Origin: Bacteroidota bacterium
Lineage (GTDB): Bacteria; Bacteroidota; Bacteroidia; Bacteroidales; Dysgonomonadaceae
Assembly (NCBI GenBank): GCA_023622765.1
Contig: JAMNYO010000034.1
Location: 38,600 to 102,599 of the forward strand
Reading direction: 5' to 3'
DNA: 64,000 nt
Positions 57,895 through 64,000 of the stretch are shown here, in pieces. Both the position numbers and the translations under genes were made by a program. Each line of letters starts with the position of its first letter. Position 1 is the first letter of the stretch. The notes under the pieces are model-generated. The model was not told the DNA's origin and made no database searches. It was given only the letters and a program-made list of their open reading frames with translations.

Positions 57895-59318
57895 CCGGTA
57901 AACAGCCCGTTCATCAACAGCAGTTCGTACCCCACCCGGTAGCCAAAGAGCTGCATCATGGAGAATTCGATCACGAAGCAAAGCACCGGAGAAGCGATGG
58001 CCACGTACGGCACGTATCTGTCAATCGGCTTCACCTTCGAGTAGAGCCCAAAGAGGTAGAGGCCCAGCAGGGGACCGTAGGTATAGGAGGCCAGTTTATA
58101 GATGGCAGTGATGATGCTATCCGAACCGATCGCCTCGATCAGCAGGATAATGAGCACGAACAGGGCACTGATACCCACGTGTACCCAACGGCGCGTTGCC
58201 ACGTCCCTCTTCTCCTGTTCCTTATCCTGGTAGACAGCTTTCATGTTCAGGATATCCACGCAAAAGGAGGTCGTCAGGGCGGTCAACGCTGAATCGGCGC
58301 TCGAGAATGCAGCCGCGACGATCCCGATGCTAAAGACCCCCAACACGATCGGTCCCAGGTACTCGCTCGCCAAGAAAGGCAAGATATTATCCGACACCTC
58401 GGGCAGCACGATATTGTTATGCGATGCGTAGATAAGCAACAGTACCCCCAACGAGAGGAAGAGCAGGTTGATCGGTACAAACGCGAAGCCATAGGAGAGC
58501 ACGTTTTTCTGCGCATCCTTTAATGATCGGATGGTCAGGTTCTTCTGCATCATATCCTGGTCCAGCCCCGTCATCACGATGGTGATAAACATCCCGCTGA
58601 AAAACTGTTTAAAGAAGTTCTGGGTACTTGCCCAGTCGTCGAACAGGAAAATGCGGGAGTTCGGGCTTTGGGCGATGGCTGTCACCATCTCGCCGAAACT
58701 AAAGTCGAGTTGTCTGGCAATCTGCCAGATAATCAGCACCAGCGCCGTAAGGAACAGGATAGACTGAAGCAGGTCGGTCCATATGATGGTCTTGATACCG
58801 CTCTTATGGCTGTAGAGCCAGATTACAAGGATAATCCCGATAACGGTAATCGCGAAGGGAACACCCCACGCGTCAAAGACCAACTTCTGCAGGATAAAGG
58901 CCACCAGGTAGAGCCTGGCCGCGGCCCCCACGATCTTGGAGATCAAGAAAAACCACGCACCCGTCTTGTAGGATTTGGGACCGAACCGCTGCTCCAGGTA
59001 ACCATATATCGTGGTTAGGTTCAGCCGGTAGTAGAGCGGTAGTAAGATGTAAGCGATTACCAGGTACCCGAAAAAGAAGCCGAACACCATCTGCAGGTAG
59101 GTCATGTCCAGCGCACGCACCATCCCCGGCACAGAGACAAAGGTGACCCCGGAGATGGAGGTCCCGATCATGGCGATCGCGACGATGTACCATTTAGACG
59201 ACTTATTGGCGCGGAAGAACGCATCGTTGCCCGACCCTTTTCGGCTGGTAAGGTACGAAACGAGCATCAGCGCACCAAAGTAGACGGCGATGGTGACAAG
59301 AATAAACATGGAGTGCAT
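57840..59318 (-). CDS. Sodium:solute symporter (SSS family)
   Basis: A 492-residue transporter with about 13 membrane segments. Family signatures are [18 protein letters not shown] (helix 1-2 sodium and substrate region), [13 protein letters not shown] and [19 protein letters not shown], the SSS motif with sodium-binding serines in helix 8. It imports a solute with sodium; sugars, carboxylates, sialic acid and amino acids are all possible. It lies between ysxC and the carboxyltransferase gene and 23 bp after the latter, so they may be co-transcribed. Confidence 0.9.
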   Translation of the reverse strand: MHSMFILVTIAVYFGALMLVSYLTSRKGSGNDAFFRANKSSKWYIVAIAMIGTSISGVTFVSVPGMVRALDMTYLQMVFGFFFGYLVIAYILLPLYYRLNLTTIYGYLEQRFGPKSYKTGAWFFLISKIVGAAARLYLVAFILQKLVFDAWGVPFAITVIGIILVIWLYSHKSGIKTIIWTDLLQSILFLTALVLIIWQIARQLDFSFGEMVTAIAQSPNSRIFLFDDWASTQNFFKQFFSGMFITIVMTGLDQDMMQKNLTIRSLKDAQKNVLSYGFAFVPINLLFLSLGVLLLIYASHNNIVLPEVSDNILPFLASEYLGPIVLGVFSIGIVAAAFSSADSALTALTTSFCVDILNMKAVYQDKEQEKRDVATRRWVHVGISALFVLIILLIEAIGSDSIITAIYKLASYTYGPLLGLYLFGLYSKVKPIDRYVPYVAIASPVLCFVIEFSMMQLFGYRVGYELLLMNGLFTGLGLWMVSKRPAVEKLLR

Positions 59319-59341
59319 GGTTCAATGCAATAAGATACCGG

Positions 59342-61159
59342 TTAGACGATCTCGACCAAGGGAGCGCCATCTTTCACGATTTCTCCCTCCGTAACGAAGA
59401 TTCGATGGACTTTCCCGGCTACCTCCGTGGCGATCTCGTTCTCCATCTTCATCGCCTCCAGGATCACGACATTATCCCCCTTCTTCACGCTGTCGCCCAC
59501 TTTCACGAGCACCTCCAATATCGTTCCGTACATGGGGCTCGTCACCCGGTGTCCCACTACCTCGTCCACCGGTTGGGTGTCCTTCACCACTGCGGCCGTC
59601 GCTAATAGCGCCTTCTCCGCCTGTTTCGCATTCCACTCCTCTTGGCGGAGCTTCCTCAAGAAACCGGTTGCCACGGCGGGGAAGAGCTCCATCAAGAGTT
59701 CCTCTTTCTCATCCTTGGCCAATCGTACCCCGCCGTACTCTTCGAGCGTCGGGTTATCTTGGCGCTTATAGGTAGACGTATCGTACTCCATCTCCTCCCG
59801 GGTGCCGGCGATTTGGAAGCGAAACTCGGGATCCACGGGCACGGGAGTCTTCCCGTATTCACCCTTGACCAGCGCTACGAATTGGTTAGAGGGATTCGCG
59901 TACTTGGGGCGGCCGTTCTTCTGATTCATGGCCGAGTTCACCGCTTGTGCCCCCACGATCTGGCTGGTGGGCGTCACCAAGGGTGGCAATCCGGCGTCAC
60001 GCCGCACGCTGGGGATCAATTTCATCGCCTCGGGCAAGATCTCCAGGGCGTTGAACTGCTTGAGCTGCGCCACCATGTTGGTATACATGCCACCGGGAAT
60101 CTCCGCGTTCTTCACCTGCTCATCCGGGGCCGGGAATCCAAAGTAAGCCTCGATGGCGTGACACGCCTGCAAGAGCGCCTCTTCGTCTTCGTTTTTCACG
60201 GCAGCGATTGCCCGGTCAAACTGTTGGTCCACCTCCTCGGGTAACGAGTCGGTCAACGGGTTGAACGGGTTCGGGAACTGCTTCACCGCATCATACTTGT
60301 CCAGTTCTTGGCGGATTTTCAGCAACTCCTCGTTAATCTTAGCCACCGCCTCCATGTTCACGTCCATCTCGATACCCAGCTTCTGGCAGAAGATGTAAAT
60401 CAGCTCCAGTGCCGGTGCAGCCGGCCCCCCCGCGAAGTTCCAAATCACGGTATCCACCACGTCAACGCCGTGCATGATGGCCGTGAGGACCGCACCCAAC
60501 CCGAAGCCGGGTGTGCAGTGGGTATGGAAGTCGATCGGCACGTCCAACTCCCTCTTGAACAGGGAAATTAACTGGGCTACCCTCGAAGGGGGAATCAGTC
60601 CGCTCATATCTTTAATCGTGATCATGTCGGCCCCCAGGGCACGCATCTCCTTAGCCTTGTTGAGGAAGTAGTCGTTGGTAAAGACCGGCTCGTAGGTCAC
60701 GCTACTCTCCACTGCCTTTTTCCTACCAAACAGTCCGGCCATTCCCCCATATTTCTTGATATATTTTACGCTCGACTTCACATTATTGACATCATTGAGC
60801 GCATCGAAGATACGCATGATGTTCAGCCCCGACGCCACGGCGTTCTTGAAGAAGCCGTCAATGATCTCATCCGGGTAGGGTGCGTAGCCGTACAAGTTGC
60901 GTCCGCGCGAGAGTGCCGTTAACTTGGAAACATCCCCCACGGCATGGTGAATCTTCTCCAGCCGATCCCACGGGTTTTCATTCAGAAAGCGCATCACGGA
61001 GTCGGGCACGGCCCCACCCCACACCTCCATGGCGTAAAAATTGGCCTCCTTGTAGAAAGGCAACACCCGGTCCACTTGCGACTGGTTCATTCTCGTGGCG
61101 AAAGCGGACTGCTGTCCATCCCTCAACGTGAGGTCTCTAATCAAAAGTTTTCGGTTCAT
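59342..61159 (-). CDS. Biotin-dependent carboxyltransferase (PycB/OadA type)
   Basis: A 605-residue protein with three parts. The HMGL-like carboxyltransferase barrel (about 1-270) has LTLRDGQQSAFATRM, AMEVWGGAVPD, IKDMSGLIPP and the metal-binding DFHTHCTPG. The conserved carboxylase domain is at about 290-480. A C-terminal biotinyl domain (about 535-605) has EAMKMENEI with the biotin lysine near 571. This fits pyruvate carboxylase subunit B or oxaloacetate decarboxylase alpha. No accC-like biotin carboxylase and no OadB/OadG sodium-pump subunits are in the window, so the reaction direction is open. Confidence 0.88.
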   Translation of the reverse strand: MNRKLLIRDLTLRDGQQSAFATRMNQSQVDRVLPFYKEANFYAMEVWGGAVPDSVMRFLNENPWDRLEKIHHAVGDVSKLTALSRGRNLYGYAPYPDEIIDGFFKNAVASGLNIMRIFDALNDVNNVKSSVKYIKKYGGMAGLFGRKKAVESSVTYEPVFTNDYFLNKAKEMRALGADMITIKDMSGLIPPSRVAQLISLFKRELDVPIDFHTHCTPGFGLGAVLTAIMHGVDVVDTVIWNFAGGPAAPALELIYIFCQKLGIEMDVNMEAVAKINEELLKIRQELDKYDAVKQFPNPFNPLTDSLPEEVDQQFDRAIAAVKNEDEEALLQACHAIEAYFGFPAPDEQVKNAEIPGGMYTNMVAQLKQFNALEILPEAMKLIPSVRRDAGLPPLVTPTSQIVGAQAVNSAMNQKNGRPKYANPSNQFVALVKGEYGKTPVPVDPEFRFQIAGTREEMEYDTSTYKRQDNPTLEEYGGVRLAKDEKEELLMELFPAVATGFLRKLRQEEWNAKQAEKALLATAAVVKDTQPVDEVVGHRVTSPMYGTILEVLVKVGDSVKKGDNVVILEAMKMENEIATEVAGKVHRIFVTEGEIVKDGAPLVEIV

Positions 61160-61183
61160 ACAATGGGTTTATAATTTAATATT

Positions 61184-61867
61184 TCACCTCCGACTGCCAC
61201 TCATCGCGATCATGATATAGTAAAAAAGCGTTGCCAACGAGCTCAGGGCCGCGACCACATAAGTGTATCCCGCCCACCGGAGCGCGTCTTCCGCCTGGTT
61301 GTGGTTGCTCACGTCGGTAATCCCCGCGCTGCTCAGCCAACGGATGGCCCGGTTGGTCGCGTTTTTCTCCACGGGCAGCGTGACAAAACTAAAGAGCGTT
61401 GTGAGTGCAAACATCGCGATGCCAATCCATAACAACATCGGGAACACTTGTATCAGGAGAATACCGGCCAAAATGACCCACATCATCCACTTGGAGGTAG
61501 ACGAAATTATCGGCACCAGTGCCGACCGCATCTTTAACGGTGCGTAGCCCACCGCGTGCTGGATGGCGTGTCCCGTTTCGTGCGCCGCCACAGCAGCCGC
61601 GGCTACACTGTACGACCCATACACCGGCTCGCTCAGGTTAATGGTCTTGTTCAGCGGGTTGTAGTGGTCCGTAAGTTGTCCCCTGACGGAGATCACCTGC
61701 ACATCGTAAATACCATTATCGTGCAGCATCTTCTCTGCCACCTCTTTGCCCGTCATTCCATTGCGGAGGGGGAGCTTCGAGTACTTTTTAAACTTAGCCT
61801 GGAGCGTGCCTTGCACAATCCAGCCTGCAATCGCAATCGCGAAAAATAAAATCCAAATTATTGCCAT
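61184..61867 (-). CDS. Membrane zinc metallopeptidase (YugP-like, Zn_peptidase_2)
   Basis: A 227-residue protein with an N-terminal membrane helix (IIWILFFAIAIAGWIV), the HETGHAIQHA zinc motif in VAAHETGHAIQH (about 93-104), and three more membrane segments (ISSTSKWMMWVILAGILLI, LLWIGIAMFALTTLFSFVTLP, YVVAALSSLATLFYYIM). This matches the DUF2268-unlike YugP/putative neutral zinc metallopeptidase family. Substrate unknown; the active site should face one side of the inner membrane. Confidence 0.88.
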   Translation of the reverse strand: MAIIWILFFAIAIAGWIVQGTLQAKFKKYSKLPLRNGMTGKEVAEKMLHDNGIYDVQVISVRGQLTDHYNPLNKTINLSEPVYGSYSVAAAAVAAHETGHAIQHAVGYAPLKMRSALVPIISSTSKWMMWVILAGILLIQVFPMLLWIGIAMFALTTLFSFVTLPVEKNATNRAIRWLSSAGITDVSNHNQAEDALRWAGYTYVVAALSSLATLFYYIMIAMSGSRR

Positions 61868-61993
61868 GTTTATATTACTGTTTTTTACCTATTGATTTAA
61901 CAAAAACTGTGCCGCTTCAGAGCTAATGGATGACGAACGAACAGCCATCGTTGCCAACCATCAGACTGAAACGTAGTTTTACCGTGCCCTCTA

Positions 61994-63256
61994 TTACGTG
62001 CGAATAATCGTCTGCGACCGATCCGGCCCTACCGAGACGATAGCGATGGGAACACCCAGTTCCTTCTCAATGAAGGCCAGGAAGTGGTTGAACTCATCGG
62101 GGAGCTCATCCGCCGAGCGCATCTCCGTCAGGTCCGTTTTCCAGCCGGGCAACTCCACGTAGATCGGTTCGAGGTTCGTTTCGAGATTAAAGGGCAGCTC
62201 ATCGGTCACTTTCCCGTCCACCCGGTAAGAGACGCACGCCTTGACCCGCTTGAAGGTGTCAAGCACGTCGCTCTTCATCATCACCAGCTTGGTCACCCCG
62301 TTCAGCCGGATGGCGTAACGGAGCGCCACCAGATCGACCCAGCCGCAGCGCCGCGGGCGCCCCGTCACCGAGCCGTACTCGTTCCCCTGGTCCCTCATCC
62401 GCTGTCCATCTTCATCGAGCAGCTCCGTCGGGAAAGGGCCGCTTCCCACCCGGGTACAATAGGCTTTGAAAATGCCGAACACCTCTCCAATCTGGTTGGG
62501 TGCAACGCCCAGCCCGGTGCATGCCCCGGCGCAGGTGGTCGTCGAGGAGGTCACGAAGGGATACGATCCAAAGTCGACGTCCAGCATGGTACCTTGTGCC
62601 CCTTCCGCCAGCACCTTTCTCTCTTCCCGCAGGTAACGCTGTACCAGGTGCTCGCTATCCACGATCCGGAACTCCTTCAATTTTTCCACCCCCTTGAACC
62701 ACTGCTTTTCGAGTGCGGTAAGATCGTACCCCAGATCGCTTCGGTCCAGTATCTCTTTATGCCTTAGCACCGCGTTCCGGTACTTCGTTTCGAAGTCGTG
62801 AAAGAGATCGCCCACCCTCAACCCCTGGCGGCTGATCTTATCGGTGTAGGTCGGCCCAATGCCCCGTCCCGTAGTACCGATCTTGGCATCGCCCTTCGCC
62901 TTTTCTAAAGCGGCGTCCAACAGCCGGTGGGTCGGCAAAATCAGGTGCGCCTTCTTGGATATGCAGAGCCTTTCCTGGAGCGGGTGGCCAGCCTCTTCCA
63001 GCCCCTCCACCTCCAGTTGAAAGAGCGCCGGGTCAATAACCACACCGTTTCCAATGAGGTTCAGCTTTCCTTCTTGAAAGATACCGGAGGGAATCGACCT
63101 CAGCACGAACTTTTTCCCCTCGAACTCAAGCGTGTGCCCCGCGTTGGGTCCCCCTTGAAAGCGCGCCACCATCTCGTAGTCCGGTGTTAGTACATCTACC
63201 ACCTTCCCTTTTCCCTCATCGCCCCATTGGAGCCCTAAAATCACATCCACCTTCAT
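61994..63256 (-). CDS. purA: Adenylosuccinate synthetase
   Basis: A 420-residue enzyme from the ATG at 63254-63256; a GTG two codons earlier is equally open. It joins IMP and aspartate using GTP in AMP synthesis. Motifs: LGLQWGDEGKGKVVDVL (GTP-binding P-loop with catalytic aspartate), GPNAGHTL, GTTGRGIGPTY, LAEGAQGTMLDVDFGSYPFVTSS and GRPRRCGWVDLVALRYA. Full length. Confidence 0.97.
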   Translation of the reverse strand: MKVDVILGLQWGDEGKGKVVDVLTPDYEMVARFQGGPNAGHTLEFEGKKFVLRSIPSGIFQEGKLNLIGNGVVIDPALFQLEVEGLEEAGHPLQERLCISKKAHLILPTHRLLDAALEKAKGDAKIGTTGRGIGPTYTDKISRQGLRVGDLFHDFETKYRNAVLRHKEILDRSDLGYDLTALEKQWFKGVEKLKEFRIVDSEHLVQRYLREERKVLAEGAQGTMLDVDFGSYPFVTSSTTTCAGACTGLGVAPNQIGEVFGIFKAYCTRVGSGPFPTELLDEDGQRMRDQGNEYGSVTGRPRRCGWVDLVALRYAIRLNGVTKLVMMKSDVLDTFKRVKACVSYRVDGKVTDELPFNLETNLEPIYVELPGWKTDLTEMRSADELPDEFNHFLAFIEKELGVPIAIVSVGPDRSQTIIRT

Positions 63257-63307
63257 ATTCACTTGTTCGTTTTTTTTGTTTCCTATATGTAGTTCTATCC
63301 TGTCGAT

Positions 63308-63832
63308 TTACCGCCTCTTTTTAGGTTCAGCGGCTACTTTTTCCTTGCTTTCTTCTCGCTCCAACCTCCTCAACTCCATCCTCTTGGCGTGAGCACACTT
63401 GCTGCATACCCCGTAGATATACATGCTGTAGTAGTTCACCGTGAACCGCCGTATCTTCTTCAGTTGCGCTGGCGTTAGCAGGTCATCGTTCTTCATCTCC
63501 CACACCTCCCCGCAACTGGTACATATCAAATGGTTGTGGTTCTCGTTCCCATAAGAGCGCTCGTACGTTGATACGTTCCCCCCAAACTGGTGCTTTACCA
63601 CCAACCCGCAATCAAGCAACAGGTCGATGGTGTTGTACAAGGTGGCGCGGCTCACCCTAAAGTTCATCTCCACCATCGACTTGTAGAGCGAGTCGATATC
63701 GAAATGTCCTTTCGTGGAGTATATATAGTCGAGTATAGCGAATCGTTCGGGTGTCTTCCGATGCTTGTGCGTCGTGAGATACTCCGTAAACTCCTCGTTT
63801 ACCCGATTTTTCAGCTTCAGATTGGCATCCAT
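63308..63832 (-). CDS. Fur-family metalloregulator
   Basis: A 174-residue regulator from the ATG at 63830-63832; a TTG at 63881-63883 would add 17 basic residues. The winged helix contains HKHRKTPERFAILDYIYSTKGHFDIDSLYKSM and RVSRATLYNTIDLLLDCGLV. The dimerisation and metal part has NHNHLICTSCGEVWE and YGVCSKCAHAKR, two CxxC pairs for structural zinc. The C-terminal tail is long and basic. Members sense iron, zinc or peroxide; which applies cannot be told. A TAATTTTG -7-like element lies immediately before the ATG (63838-63845). Confidence 0.9.
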   Translation of the reverse strand: MDANLKLKNRVNEEFTEYLTTHKHRKTPERFAILDYIYSTKGHFDIDSLYKSMVEMNFRVSRATLYNTIDLLLDCGLVVKHQFGGNVSTYERSYGNENHNHLICTSCGEVWEMKNDDLLTPAQLKKIRRFTVNYYSMYIYGVCSKCAHAKRMELRRLEREESKEKVAAEPKKRR

Positions 63833-63895
63833 GTCTGCAAAATTATGCTTTTTTTTCGACTTCCCCGTGGTTTTACGGCTCAAACCTATAATCGC

Positions 63896-63977
63896 AAAAA
63901 CGAAATGCGAGTAAATTTAAAAACGAAATGCGATTTTTTAACATGTTTACTGGAATGTTTATGAAAACGAAATGCGA
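63896..63977. repeat. Three copies of a 14 bp motif upstream of the Fur gene
   Basis: AAAACGAAATGCGA occurs at about 63897-63910, 63920-63933 and 63964-63977, all in the same direction and perfectly conserved. Spacing between copies is 23 and 44 nt. The 5'-most copy also pairs with ATCGC at 63891-63895 to form a short inverted repeat. They lie 64-145 nt upstream of the Fur ATG, where operators would be. Protein binding is inference. Confidence 0.55.
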
Positions 63978-64000
63978 TTTTTGTTTGTCATGACTATTAT

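Noticed and set aside
57840-61159. Sodium-pumping oxaloacetate decarboxylase
   Set aside because: The beta and gamma pump subunits are absent; the neighbouring sodium symporter is a different kind of protein.
63896-63977. CRISPR-like repeat series at the right edge
   Set aside because: Repeats of 14 bp with unequal gaps of about 9 and 30 nt and no cas genes do not fit a CRISPR array.

Overview
The window is a continuous piece of a Bacteroidota chromosome, most probably order Bacteroidales. Direct signs are a SusC/SusD pair with DUF4843 and PKD-like lipoproteins, repeated Bacteroidota promoters (-33 TTG, 19-21 bp, -7 TAnnTTTG), a fused SecDF, a fused NuoCD, and a nuo cluster without nuoE, nuoF and nuoG. 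Placement near the Dysgonomonadaceae (Proteiniphilum or Petrimonas-like) is a guess from overall style.

Positions 1-7320 are an accessory-like flank, partly AT-rich. It holds a partial TRIC-family channel gene, an AAA+ ATPase, a possible gene remnant, a WYL regulator, a higBA toxin-antitoxin pair, a secreted TPR protein and a hipBA toxin-antitoxin pair. A 31-32 bp imperfect direct repeat, which carries the promoter of the TPR gene, brackets hipBA. Positions 7342-15549 hold prfC, an rmlD-like reductase, a metallo-beta-lactamase-fold hydrolase, a broken S9-type peptidase gene, a sialidase lipoprotein and an esterase lipoprotein.

Positions 15937-23993 are a minus-strand SusC-SusD-DUF4843-PKD-thioredoxin operon for outer-membrane uptake, ending in a terminator. 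A small ribbon-helix-helix gene lies just upstream. Then come a DASS-type permease, an M3 peptidase lipoprotein and secDF, followed by a terminator and a tRNA-Thr gene.

Positions 32116-57021 are the most notable region: about 25 kb of plus-strand genes nearly all concerned with the ion-motive force. The ATP synthase genes are split. atpD, atpC, a membrane gene and atpB come first. About 17.8 kb then intervenes: nuoA-B-CD-H-I-J-K-L-M-N, a TerC gene, and an exbB-exbD-exbD-tonB-small membrane protein-PstS-like-TPR cluster. atpE, atpF, atpH, atpA and atpG follow. Producers (complex I) and consumers (ATP synthase, TonB) of the gradient are thus interleaved. The c subunit has the carboxylate but lacks the usual sodium-site residues, so proton coupling is the simplest reading.

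Positions 57091-63832 return to minus-strand housekeeping genes: ysxC/engB, a sodium:solute symporter, a biotin-dependent carboxyltransferase (PycB/OadA type), a zinc metallopeptidase, purA and a Fur-family regulator. Three copies of a 14 bp motif lie at the right edge, upstream of the Fur gene. I found no insertion sequence, CRISPR array, rRNA or origin. No wholly new system is proven; the split atp locus and the repeat-bracketed hipBA module are the best leads.
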